The notes under the pieces are model-generated. The model searched no databases. It was not told where the DNA came from and saw only the letters and a list, made by a program, of their open reading frames with translations. A program made the translations under genes and the position numbers. From positions 1 through 39,355 of IMG/VR virus record IMGVR_UViG_3300038435_000035: DNA of 39,355 nt; one strand, given 5' to 3'. This DNA is from a virus. Shown in pieces: positions 32,499-38,546 of this stretch; within the stretch, counting starts at the first letter, position 1, and each line of letters begins with the position of its first letter.

Positions 32499-32950
32499 TG
32501 AATCAGAAATTGTTATTAGCTCTGTTATTGGGATTGCTATTCATGCAAGGCGTTCAAGCCCGCGAAGAAATTGGACGTGCCACGGATGCGTTACAGGCGG
32601 CGGGACTGCCAGTAAAGGGAGTTGGTTTGGCTGATAATGTCTTTACGATTATTTGGAAAGATGAAGCCACCGACGAACAGAAGACGCAAGGCGAGGATAT
32701 TCTCAAGGCCTTTAATCCACTTCGGCCGCCACCGAACACAGAAAAATTTGTAGACGCTGTGATTAAAGACGCCGCAATTCCGGCTGATATCTATCCCTAC
32801 ATTCCAGTCCTAAAAGACGCTTCAGGCGACCCACGAACCCTCAAGGACGCATGGGCTAAGATAGAGCAGACGCTAGGGCTCTCGCTTAACGCTCAAGCAA
32901 GGGCTGCTATCAAGGCCCACGCCGCCGCCGCTGATATGCCCGTTAAATAG
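32498..32950 (+). CDS. Predicted exported protein downstream of the fibre-like gene
   Basis: 150 aa from ATG 32498 (TAATG overlap with the fibre-like gene). A signal peptide of 21 residues is visible (KLLLALLLGLLFMQGVQA/REE). The middle contains WKDEATDEQKTQGEDILKAF, resembling small phage proteins encoded beside tail fibres (assembly or chaperone-like). The C-terminus is helical and Ala-rich (LSLNAQARAAIKAHAAAADM). Export together with the fibre-like protein suggests a partner role, inferred from context only. Confidence 0.6.
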   Translation: MNQKLLLALLLGLLFMQGVQAREEIGRATDALQAAGLPVKGVGLADNVFTIIWKDEATDEQKTQGEDILKAFNPLRPPPNTEKFVDAVIKDAAIPADIYPYIPVLKDASGDPRTLKDAWAKIEQTLGLSLNAQARAAIKAHAAAADMPVK

Positions 32951-32961
32951 GAGAATCGCCA

Positions 32962-33189
32962 ATGTTTGGATTAGAATTTGTCGGACAAGCAAAGCAATAC
33001 CTCGAGTTATTCGCCTATATTCAGGCGCTAGACACCAATAAGGATGGCGTGCCGGACTTACCGCAAGAATTATTATTGAAGCTTGCCAAACTAAAGGATC
33101 AAATGGGCGCAGTCCATACGACCTGTATCGAGCTTGGTGACTTAGTAGGCGACGATATTGAAGCAATTAAAACCAAGCTTGGCATCTAA
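32962..33189 (+). CDS. Small protein with EF-hand-like calcium loop
   Basis: 75 aa, RBS AGGAG. Residues 24-35 read DTNKDGVPDLPQE, an EF-hand-type Dx(D/N)xDGxxDLxxE loop, which would bind Ca2+. The rest is helical (LLLKLAKLKDQMGAVHTTCI). No signal peptide or membrane segment. It follows the three exported genes. Function unknown. Confidence 0.6.
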   Translation: MFGLEFVGQAKQYLELFAYIQALDTNKDGVPDLPQELLLKLAKLKDQMGAVHTTCIELGDLVGDDIEAIKTKLGI

Positions 33190-33192
33190 GTT

Positions 33193-33227
33193 GGCGACGA
33201 TATCTTATATCAAGATTTAATGTCGCC
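33193..33227 (+). terminator. Weak hairpin after the EF-hand-like gene
   Basis: GGCGAC (33193-33198) pairs with GTCGCC (33222-33227), and inside it ATCTT pairs with AAGAT. No run of T follows, so it is at best a poor intrinsic terminator, or an RNA structure. It lies between the previous stop and the promoter of the next block. Confidence 0.3.
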
Positions 33228-33239
33228 CTTATAAAGACA

Positions 33240-33248
33240 TGATATAGT
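33240..33248 (+). promoter_or_regulatory. Predicted extended -10 promoter of the right accessory operon
   Basis: TGATATAGT is close to the extended -10 consensus and to the TGATATAAT elements elsewhere. Predicted start is near 33254, followed by AAGAGGAACTT and the ATG at 33277. No convincing -35. Confidence 0.4.
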
Positions 33249-33276
33249 TCCTTTTGTGGTTAGACAAGAGGAACTT

Positions 33277-33576
33277 ATGGGTTATTTTGATACGACGTTT
33301 GTGACTGCTGAGGATAAAGTCAAATATCGCAATTGTGCTGAGACGCAAGAAAAGATAATTGGCGAATTGTTCAGCGAAATTCCTGACGGTTCAGCGTCAG
33401 CATCCCAAGTATTGAGCGAATTGATTAGGCGTGGAGAGTTGGCGTCGAATACGCCAATCACAAGTATTAGGCGGGCTATCAATTGCCTAGCGAAAGAAGG
33501 TGTCTTGCGAAAGACGGGCGAGAATCGAACAGGGTTGTTCGGACGGCCTGAATTATTGTGGAAGCTAAACAAATAA
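33277..33576 (+). CDS. Winged-helix-type small DNA-binding protein
   Basis: 99 aa from ATG 33277 (GAGGAAC six bases upstream). Core (about 20-90): EKIIGELFSEIP, then SQVLSELIRRGELASNTPIT and SIRRAINCLAKEGVLRKTGE, a helix-turn-helix with wing, ending in GLFGRPELLWKLNK. The layout resembles small winged-helix regulators or FaeA/replication-type domains. It is the first gene of the right accessory block behind a predicted promoter, so it may control that block. Confidence 0.6.
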   Translation: MGYFDTTFVTAEDKVKYRNCAETQEKIIGELFSEIPDGSASASQVLSELIRRGELASNTPITSIRRAINCLAKEGVLRKTGENRTGLFGRPELLWKLNK

Positions 33577-33590
33577 AGGAGTGTTTTACT

Positions 33591-33749
33591 ATGGTTTACG
33601 AAAGTGGGAAAATCTTTTGGGTGCGTGACGGCGTGGCAAAGAATGTTTCTAGTGTGCCGTTGGATTTAGTCATGATGACTATCAAGATTAATGGTGGCAT
33701 TGTGGTGGTGGCACGTAACGAGCAGGAGGCATTAGTAAAGGCGGCATGA
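33591..33749 (+). CDS. Small protein, unknown function
   Basis: 52 aa from ATG 33591 (AAAGGAG nine bases upstream). Beta-rich (SGKIFWVRDGVAKNVSSVPL, INGGIVVVARNEQEALVK). The stop overlaps the next start in ATGA. Unrecognised. Confidence 0.5.
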   Translation: MVYESGKIFWVRDGVAKNVSSVPLDLVMMTIKINGGIVVVARNEQEALVKAA

Positions 33750-34015
33750 GAAATTTATTTTGGGGCTTTGGTCTTGCGCTTGTCATTCTGAGTGCGGGGT
33801 ATATTCTACAAGTTGGCCAGCAATACGTAGATACTGCACGCCTGGAAAGGGTGAATAAGTTTGCTGATGAGCGTCGATTACCACACGCCACGATTGCTGA
33901 TGTTCAAATGGAACCTAATGATGAGGTAATCAAACAGGCAATGATCGAGGCTGATGAGATAAGGCACAGCCCGATACTCAGAGAGGTGTTGTCTAACAAT
34001 GACAAAGAAAAATAA
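33746..34015 (+). CDS. Small membrane-anchored protein
   Basis: 89 aa. Residues 4-22 (LFWGFGLALVILSAGYIL) form one hydrophobic segment, then a charged region with many Glu/Asp/Arg (ARLERVNKFADERRLPHATI). No obvious cleavage site, so it is probably an inner-membrane anchor. Overlaps the next gene by 17 bases. Confidence 0.5.
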   Translation: MRNLFWGFGLALVILSAGYILQVGQQYVDTARLERVNKFADERRLPHATIADVQMEPNDEVIKQAMIEADEIRHSPILREVLSNNDKEK

Positions 34016-34217
34016 GTGCAAGCACTGTGAATCAGTGACGCCGGAAACCGCTGGGATGTGTTATGGATGCTTGAAAACGAGAGACGGTTTTGCTCAAGCG
34101 GCTCTGACAGGATTATTGGCGGGTCCTTATTCTCAGCCTAACATGCCGTCGGCTAGTGCTTATGCAAAAGAAGTGTTTTATATAGCAGACGCTATGATGG
34201 AATGGAGAAAGCAATGA
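33999..34217 (+). CDS. Small CxxC zinc-binding protein
   Basis: 72 aa. CKHC (residues 7-10) and CYGC (about 21-24) form a compact zinc ribbon at the N-terminus; a helical hydrophobic middle (DGFAQAALTGLLAGPYSQ) and a helical end follow. A common plan for small phage proteins of unknown role. Confidence 0.55.
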   Translation: MTKKNKCKHCESVTPETAGMCYGCLKTRDGFAQAALTGLLAGPYSQPNMPSASAYAKEVFYIADAMMEWRKQ

Positions 34218-34429
34218 CAGACGAAGATCGATTTTATAAGTCAGTAATTCCTCTTCCTGGTGCTACTTTTGAGTTCGTGGCGCAAATGCGGGACCAACAA
34301 CAAGCCACGGCTAAGGAATTGCTAGCAGAGCAACAGCATATGGTTTTCTGTGACCCTAATACAATGTGTCAACACTGGACAGAAGACGTTGAAGAGTTTG
34401 ACAAAGAGAATCAGTGGTCAGGAGTTTGA
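34214..34429 (+). CDS. Small acidic protein, unknown function
   Basis: 71 aa from ATG 34214 (ATGA overlap, GGAGAAAG upstream). Contains LPGATFEFVAQMRDQQQATA and an acidic tail with His/Cys (CDPNTMCQHWTEDVEEFDKE), a possible metal site. No family recognised. Confidence 0.5.
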   Translation: MTDEDRFYKSVIPLPGATFEFVAQMRDQQQATAKELLAEQQHMVFCDPNTMCQHWTEDVEEFDKENQWSGV

Positions 34430-34430
34430 A

Positions 34431-34655
34431 ATGACATCGGAAGAATTGGGAAATGTGCTTAATTATGCGAAGCTTGTTTTGGAATATCCAGACCACGGCA
34501 AACAAGAGCAAGACTTGGCTCGCGCTCTCTGTGAGCTAAGTGCACGATTGGACAAAGCCCGTTTTTATGCCGCGCTTAAATCTCGGTGTGCTCATTGTTC
34601 CGATTGTAGCCATACCAACGATTTACGATTTGCCTTGGAGGATGAAAATGAGTGA
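34431..34655 (+). CDS. Small helical protein with CxxC end
   Basis: 74 aa from ATG 34431 (AGGAG seven bases upstream). Helical start (SEELGNVLNYAKLVLEYPDH), ending with CAHCSDCSHTN, which may bind zinc. The stop overlaps the next gene's start region. Unrecognised. Confidence 0.5.
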   Translation: MTSEELGNVLNYAKLVLEYPDHGKQEQDLARALCELSARLDKARFYAALKSRCAHCSDCSHTNDLRFALEDENE

Positions 34656-34809
34656 CGTTAATCGTGCTGCTTATTGGCAGATGCAAGCTAAGGTGCTAAA
34701 AGAAGAAAATGAGAAACTCAGATGGTTTTTGATTCGTGAAGGATATGTGCGCTGTGACTCTCCTGCGTGTAACTGCGAGAGTTGGCACAAGAGCAGAGGC
34801 AACAAATGA
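34648..34809 (+). CDS. Small coiled-coil protein, unknown function
   Basis: 53 aa from ATG 34648, chosen over ATG 34642 because GGAGG is six bases before it. The start is amphipathic (QMQAKVLKEENEKLRWFLI) and it ends with two Cys pairs (RCDSPACNCESWH). ATGA overlap with the next gene. Confidence 0.5.
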   Translation: MSDVNRAAYWQMQAKVLKEENEKLRWFLIREGYVRCDSPACNCESWHKSRGNK

Positions 34810-35279
34810 CTAACAGAATAGACGAGATAAGAAAGAGAGTTGAGGCTGCAACGCCTGGACCGTGGTTGGCAGAACATGCAAATTCAGGCGTATTTACCAA
34901 TCCAAAACCTTATTTCTATGAAGATGTAACGCTAACGCAAGAGAATAGAGACTTCATCGCTCATTCTCGAGAAGATATACCATACTTGCTTAATGAGATT
35001 CACCGGCTACAAGTAGAAGTTCGCTATCCTCTTCTTTTGCCCACGAAAGAAATTCTCGACAAGATAGTTTCTCCTGCTAATTGTGCCTCAACAGAGGACC
35101 ACGCTAGCAAGGCGTTGGCAGCGTACGATGAATTAAAGAGCGAGCTTGAGCTATACAAGCGAGCTTTAGCAAACAGAGCTTCTTTTATGGTTCCCGCGCT
35201 CTGTGAGATGCACACGCATTTGGTGAAGACTTGGTTAGAGGAAGCTAGCGAAGAAATCGAGAAGGAGAAGCAATCGTGA
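34806..35279 (+). CDS. Phage 'ATPGPW' family protein, unknown function
   Basis: 157 aa from ATG 34806 (overlapping the previous stop). It has the IDEIRKRVEAATPGPWLAE opening and later ENRDFIAHSREDIPYLLNEI (about 45-64), a pattern widely seen in phage accessory proteins of unknown function, as I recall. The remainder is helical (AYDELKSELELYKRALANR). No catalytic motif. Confidence 0.6.
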   Translation: MTNRIDEIRKRVEAATPGPWLAEHANSGVFTNPKPYFYEDVTLTQENRDFIAHSREDIPYLLNEIHRLQVEVRYPLLLPTKEILDKIVSPANCASTEDHASKALAAYDELKSELELYKRALANRASFMVPALCEMHTHLVKTWLEEASEEIEKEKQS

Positions 35280-35602
35280 TGAAAACAAGCGACGCTGTGC
35301 GAGAACGATTTAAAGTGTATCGAACCGAGATTGATCGTATCTCACAAGATGACCGCAATTACGATGAAATGTGTATTGCAGAGATAGAACAACTAGAAGC
35401 AGATGCAGAGTTAGGGCGAAAGTTGAAAGAGTTGTTACCCGATCTGAGAGAGCAAGCGAAAGAAAAATGTTGGTCAGATAATAAAGGGTGGGAAATAAAC
35501 GATTGTGCTGGTGGAAATATCGACGATGCTTATTGGGGTGGTGACCATGATGGAGATATATGCAGAGTTAGATCTATTTTGAAAGCATTGGGGGAAGTAT
35601 GA
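35279..35602 (+). CDS. Small acidic protein, unknown function
   Basis: 107 aa from ATG 35279 (TGATG overlap). Charged helical N-terminus and a Trp/Gly-rich middle (NKGWEINDCAGGNIDDAYWG), ending with the sequence KALGEV. Its last 16 bases (35582-35597) match the end of the next gene. No family recognised. Confidence 0.5.
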   Translation: MKTSDAVRERFKVYRTEIDRISQDDRNYDEMCIAEIEQLEADAELGRKLKELLPDLREQAKEKCWSDNKGWEINDCAGGNIDDAYWGGDHDGDICRVRSILKALGEV

Positions 35603-35782
35603 ATCTACGCGGAAGCAATACTGATAATTGGTTCGCTCGCTTGTGTGACATGTGGCGACTTATAGAATACGAAGATGTTAGCCGCATGTTAGCCAACATT
35701 CCGAAAGCACCAAATGCACCAACAATGATTATTGAATCGACACCAGGCGGGGCAAACAAGTTTTACAAAGCATTGGGGGAAG
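35582..35782. repeat. 16-bp direct repeat flanking a 62-aa gene
   Basis: AAAGCATTGGGGGAAG occurs at 35582-35597 and 35767-35782. Each copy encodes the C-terminal KALGE of one gene and carries the RBS (GGGGGAAG) of the next. Deleting one copy plus the interval would join gene 35279 directly to gene 35787 with an intact TGATG overlap. Confidence 0.8.
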
Positions 35783-35787
35783 AGTGA
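35599..35787 (+). CDS. Small ORF with a terminase-like STPxGxNxFY motif
   Basis: 62 aa, GGGGGAAG directly upstream, ATGA overlap with the previous gene. The C-terminal half (ANIPKAPNAPTMIIESTPGG then ANKFYKALGEE) resembles the strand-turn that follows Walker B in phage terminases (…iiESTpnG..n.Fy.l). No Walker A or other ATPase motif is present, so it cannot be a working terminase. It may be a relic or a fragment reused for another role. Bounded by a 16-bp direct repeat. Confidence 0.5.
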   Translation: MNLRGSNTDNWFARLCDMWRLIEYEDVSRMLANIPKAPNAPTMIIESTPGGANKFYKALGEE

Positions 35788-35996
35788 TGAATAATTGTCC
35801 AACTTGTTCCTATTGTAATTGCGTGGCAGCCCTGGAAAGCGAGAATGAAAAGCTCAAGGTTCGTCTCGCTCTCGCAGAAGCTGTTTGCGAGGCAGTAGCA
35901 ACTAGGCTCCATCAAGAATCTGGTCCTCTTCATTATTTATCACTGGCTACTATAGACAGGTTGCGGGAACGGCAAGCAAATAGAAAGGGAAAGTAA
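35787..35996 (+). CDS. Small coiled-coil protein with N-terminal Cys cluster
   Basis: 69 aa from ATG 35787 (TGATG overlap; a GTG at 35784 is also possible). N-terminus CPTCSYCNC is a dense cysteine cluster that could bind zinc, followed by a coiled coil (ALESENEKLKVRLALAEAV) and a basic end. Unrecognised. Confidence 0.5.
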   Translation: MNNCPTCSYCNCVAALESENEKLKVRLALAEAVCEAVATRLHQESGPLHYLSLATIDRLRERQANRKGK

Positions 35997-36223
35997 TGTT
36001 AAACGATAACGATGCAAATAAAATCCTTGAGCATTTGCTTGATGTCTTATCGGTGTATGGACTTGAGGTTAAATGTCCTACGTGTCGCAAATGGACGGCA
36101 AGTTATTTTACATACGATGGGCTGCTAGGCTTTAGATGTGGCGGATGCCGCAAATTAATTAGTCATTGTCATTGTCGTCAACCGGATTTGAGATTTGACG
36201 AAAGCAGACAGGGGAAGGAATAA
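35996..36223 (+). CDS. Small zinc-ribbon protein
   Basis: 75 aa, TAATG overlap with the previous gene. Helical N-terminus (ANKILEHLLDVLSVYGLEVK), then CPTC and CGGC about 20 residues apart (zinc ribbon), and HCHC near the end, a second possible metal site. Nucleic-acid binding is possible but unproven. Confidence 0.6.
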   Translation: MLNDNDANKILEHLLDVLSVYGLEVKCPTCRKWTASYFTYDGLLGFRCGGCRKLISHCHCRQPDLRFDESRQGKE

Positions 36224-36230
36224 CTAATGT

Positions 36231-36312
36231 GCGGTTGTGGGTGAATGGTGAAACCGCCAGACTGTAAATCTGGAACTTAACGGCCTTGTAAGTTCGAGTC
36301 TTACCAACCGCA
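36231..36312 (+). tRNA. tRNA-Tyr (GTA)
   Basis: 82 nt. The acceptor stem GCGGTTG (36231-36237) pairs with CAACCGC (36305-36311), discriminator A 36312. The anticodon stem CCAGA/TCTGG encloses CTGTAAA with anticodon GTA at 36264-36266. The 14-nt variable region is the long class II type, as in bacterial tRNA-Tyr. The T-arm GTAAG TTCGAGT CTTAC is complete. The D-arm GGTG/AACC has a 13-22 mismatch. No CCA is encoded, so the tail must be added by a host enzyme. It lies alone in the accessory block. Confidence 0.9.
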
Positions 36313-36339
36313 ATATTTTTAAGAGAAGGAGGGAATAGA

Positions 36340-36558
36340 GTGACTGACGACTTAGAACCACCAACCGCCAGAGAAGTTCTTGCATGGCTAATTAATGCCA
36401 AGGCGGTTTCAATGCCTGAGCCGTCAGATTTCACAATAACCATTCATCACTATGAGCAGTATTATAAAAAGAACAATCAAAAGCTGACTATTGAGTGGTT
36501 GCGTGATGACACCAATAAGATTGACGGATTAAGCATAAGGATGACAACAAATAAATGA
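36340..36558 (+). CDS. Small acidic protein, unknown function
   Basis: 72 aa, GTG start with GGAGGG eight bases upstream. Contains PTAREVLAWLINAKAVSM and FTITIHHYEQYYKK. No motif recognised. ATGA overlap with the next gene. Confidence 0.5.
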   Translation: MTDDLEPPTAREVLAWLINAKAVSMPEPSDFTITIHHYEQYYKKNNQKLTIEWLRDDTNKIDGLSIRMTTNK

Positions 36559-36743
36559 ATAACGATGATTTTAAAAGAGACTTGGCAGAAGTAATTAACA
36601 GACATTGTGTTGAAGCGTTATCAGATACGCCAGATTTTATTTTGGCTGATTATCTAGCGGGGTGCCTTGAAGCATTCGCGTACACTACGCGGGCGCGTGA
36701 TAAGTGGTACGAACCCGGGATTGCTTGTCCGAATAATGACTAA
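36555..36743 (+). CDS. Conserved phage 'INRHxxExxSxTPDFILAxYLxxCLEAF' family protein
   Basis: 62 aa. The core DLAEVINRHCVEALSDTPDF followed by ILADYLAGCLEAF matches a short family I recall in many phages, with unknown function. It ends in a basic/aromatic helix (TTRARDKWYEPG). Its end faces a bidirectional terminator. Confidence 0.65.
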   Translation: MNNDDFKRDLAEVINRHCVEALSDTPDFILADYLAGCLEAFAYTTRARDKWYEPGIACPNND

Positions 36744-36745
36744 CA

Positions 36746-36776
36746 AAAAGAGACCGGCTATTAACCAGTCTCTTTT
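36746..36776. terminator. Bidirectional intrinsic terminator between converging operons
   Basis: AAAAGAGAC (36746-36754) pairs with GTCTCTTTT (36768-36776) around a 13-base loop that itself contains a GG/CC pair. T-runs flank both sides, so it can stop the plus-strand genes ending at 36743 and the minus-strand genes ending at 36825. Confidence 0.8.
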
Positions 36777-36824
36777 GCTCTCTCAAAGCCTAGGAAGCCC
36801 CTCTCGTAAAGTACGGATATTATA

Positions 36825-37220
36825 CTATTTATCCAAGCTCCTGACGTATGCTTCATCGGCTTCTATCGCTTTACGATTGGCTTCTTCTTCGTTTGTAATG
36901 CAATCATCACAGGCATGAGTTGCGTTGCTGTGGAACTCATCATCGTAAGTACGGCCTACCCATTCACACAATTGGCAATTCCCTGTGATTCTCAAAGTGT
37001 TGGAGCCGCGTGGTAAATATAAATATGTACCAGTGTAATCATTCAGACACATCCACTGATTGCCTTTGATAAATTGCCAGTCATTGGATGGCTGAGAATA
37101 ATCAGTTAGGTCGGCCCGTTCAATTGCCGTCATTAAGCGTGCAAGCTCTGGTAAATCTTCTTGAGTAAAGAATCCGGTCTTGTCCCATTCGACCCAAAAT
37201 TGTGGTTGTTTAATTGTCAT
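36825..37220 (-). CDS. Zinc-binding small protein, unknown function
   Basis: 131 aa from ATG 37220 (AAAGGA upstream; the upstream gene ends at 37210). N-terminus KQPQFWVEWDKTGFFTQEDL. Near the end CQLC (about 92-95) and HACDDC with a His form a probable zinc site, followed by an acidic helix (EEEANRKAIEADEAYV). The upstream gene also has Cys clusters, so the pair may be a module. Confidence 0.6.
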   Translation of the reverse strand: MTIKQPQFWVEWDKTGFFTQEDLPELARLMTAIERADLTDYSQPSNDWQFIKGNQWMCLNDYTGTYLYLPRGSNTLRITGNCQLCEWVGRTYDDEFHSNATHACDDCITNEEEANRKAIEADEAYVRSLDK

Positions 37221-37437
37221 CTTTAATCCTTTGTGCTTTGCACCAGCAACATTTGTAATTACGTCCATAATGGTCATAGTGTGTGCAATGGTTTTTCGGT
37301 GCATGTTGGGAGTCCATATCCTTATCGCATCGCATGTGTCCACACATATCTAGTTCGCCCCACCTGCATTCATAAATGCCGCAATCAAGAAGCCGCGCTT
37401 CATGACCACACATCATATATGTAGGCTTCACTTCCAT
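37210..37437 (-). CDS. Cys/His-rich small protein
   Basis: 75 aa from ATG 37437 (AGGAG five bases upstream; the frame extends to a TTG at 37461 with no RBS). Cys and His fill the sequence: MMCGHEA, DCGIYEC, MCGHMRC, HCTHYDHY, KCCWC. These would make one or two zinc sites. The first gene of the minus-strand island behind the promoter at 37466-37494. Confidence 0.6.
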   Translation of the reverse strand: MEVKPTYMMCGHEARLLDCGIYECRWGELDMCGHMRCDKDMDSQHAPKNHCTHYDHYGRNYKCCWCKAQRIKDDN

Positions 37438-37465
37438 AAGAACTCCTGTTTGATCCAACAATCTA

Positions 37466-37494
37466 GTTATATCAAGCCTATATCATTCCGTCAA
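37466..37494 (-). promoter_or_regulatory. Predicted sigma70-type promoter of the minus-strand island
   Basis: On the minus strand: TTGACG (37494-37489), 17-base spacer, TATAAC (37471-37466), preceded by TGA (extended -10, TTGATATAAC). Predicted start near 37459; the next ATG is at 37437. The best promoter-like sequence in the window. Confidence 0.65.
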
Positions 37495-37527
37495 GGATTT
37501 ATGCTAATATTTCTTTTGTACAACCAA

Positions 37528-37553
37528 GCGCTCCTGGTGTGTGCCAGGGGCGC
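37528..37553 (-). terminator. Strong hairpin, probable terminator of the 37560-37748 gene
   Basis: A ten-base stem, GCGCTCCTGG (37528-37537) with CCAGGGGCGC (37544-37553), has one G-T wobble and a six-base loop. On the minus strand it follows the stop at 37560 and is trailed by TTGGTTGT, a weak T-tract. Confidence 0.55.
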
Positions 37554-37559
37554 ACCTTA

Positions 37560-37748
37560 TTAAGGATCAATTGCCAGCTTGAAAGCCTGCTCTATTGCTT
37601 GCTTAGCCGTCCACTGGGCGCAGATTATCTTAGATTCGCCCTTTGTCAAGGTGATGACATACCGTTGTCGGCGATGGTTTGACTGGTTGTGTAGGTCTAC
37701 TGACCATCCTAGGGTTTTAAGTCTTTCAATCATCAAATTCATTGACAT
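37560..37748 (-). CDS. Small protein, unknown function
   Basis: 62 aa from ATG 37748 (a second ATG at 37742 has better spacing to AAGGA). Basic, mixed alpha/beta: LGWSVDLHNQSNHRRQRYVI, then CAQWTAKQAIEQAFKLAIDP. A small alone-standing minus-strand gene between a promoter and a hairpin. Confidence 0.5.
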   Translation of the reverse strand: MSMNLMIERLKTLGWSVDLHNQSNHRRQRYVITLTKGESKIICAQWTAKQAIEQAFKLAIDP

Positions 37749-37770
37749 AATCCTTTCGGTTTACTACCAT
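37742..37770 (+). promoter_or_regulatory. Predicted promoter of the rightmost accessory operon
   Basis: TTGACA (37742-37747), 17-base spacer, TACCAT (37765-37770). A perfect -35 with a weak -10. Start would be near 37777, ahead of the ATG at 37809. Confidence 0.4.
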
Positions 37771-37774
37771 ACTC

Positions 37775-37783
37775 ATTATATCA
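37775..37783 (-). promoter_or_regulatory. Predicted extended -10 promoter of the 37560-37748 gene
   Basis: Minus-strand TGATATAAT (full extended -10, within TTGATATAAT), with the start near 37768 and the ATG at 37748. No convincing -35. Overlaps the divergent promoter region. Confidence 0.5.
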
Positions 37784-37808
37784 ACCCTTAATAAGGACTT
37801 TTATACAA

Positions 37809-38123
37809 ATGAATACGGATGAAATCGATGCCGACAAGAGACGGTACATTTCTTTGAGTGTGCACAGTGCGGTGGTGGACGCATTGCGGAAGACGCCTGA
37901 CACCACTGTTAAATCAATCTGGACTGCAGTTAGGAGTGTTAAAAGTGAGAGCTTGGACGAGAATGACAGCATCTTAACTTTGATGCCTATTTATGGTGCC
38001 GTTTGGTTAATGTCGTATGCGATTAATTACAATACCGATTTACGCAATGCCCGGCTAGCCCTGGCGCAATTGATTAATGCGTCTGTTGGGGTAATTGACG
38101 AAGTGATGAGGGAGAAACTCTAA
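37809..38123 (+). CDS. Small protein, unknown function
   Basis: 104 aa. Contains KRRYISLSVHSAVVDALRKT and a hydrophobic helix near the centre (LTLMPIYGAVWLMSYAINYN), with a charged end. TAATG overlap to the next gene. Possibly membrane-associated, but the hydrophobic run is short. Confidence 0.5.
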   Translation: MNTDEIDADKRRYISLSVHSAVVDALRKTPDTTVKSIWTAVRSVKSESLDENDSILTLMPIYGAVWLMSYAINYNTDLRNARLALAQLINASVGVIDEVMREKL

Positions 38124-38344
38124 TGGAACAATCGCCACTAATGGAAGCAATGCTACGTTTAAGAAAGTATTGTCGGACAAAGAAAGCTCTTGAGGCGTGG
38201 CTTGATGTTGAGTTTATTTCTTCTGAAATAGAATTAGCGTACATGAAGTTACTGGATGAGAAGGTAAAACGGGACGAGTATTTGGCATTAGCCAAGCGAT
38301 TTAACTTAGAGGTAAAAAAACCAAATGTCGAAGCCTTGTTATAA
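38123..38344 (+). CDS. Small helical protein, unknown function
   Basis: 73 aa. Almost entirely helical and charged (LRLRKYCRTKKALEAWLDVE, YMKLLDEKVKRDEYLALAKR). Overlaps the next gene by 20 bases. Unrecognised. Confidence 0.5.
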   Translation: MEQSPLMEAMLRLRKYCRTKKALEAWLDVEFISSEIELAYMKLLDEKVKRDEYLALAKRFNLEVKKPNVEALL

Positions 38345-38546
38345 ATGTTATTGTCCGGTGCATATACAAGCTTGCAGTTGTTGTCGGTGTAATCAACGCG
38401 GTGAATCATTTGCAGTGGTTCTAACGTTGCTCATTACGCTTGTAACGGCTGTTCTTGGTACTGGTGGTGTGATGGCATGGCACAAGTTGCACAAGTCTCA
38501 CTCGGCGCAATCTGCGCAGCCAGCAACACCGGCCAATGTACCGTAG
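38325..38546 (+). CDS. Cys-rich membrane-anchored small protein
   Basis: 73 aa. The N-terminal 25 residues hold seven Cys and a His (KPCYKCYCPVHIQACSCCRC), a plausible zinc or disulfide cluster, followed by one membrane segment (FAVVLTLLITLVTAVLGTGG) and a short Ser/Ala/Pro-rich tail (SAQSAQPATPANVP). Unusual combination for a phage protein. Function unknown. Confidence 0.5.
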   Translation: MSKPCYKCYCPVHIQACSCCRCNQRGESFAVVLTLLITLVTAVLGTGGVMAWHKLHKSHSAQSAQPATPANVP

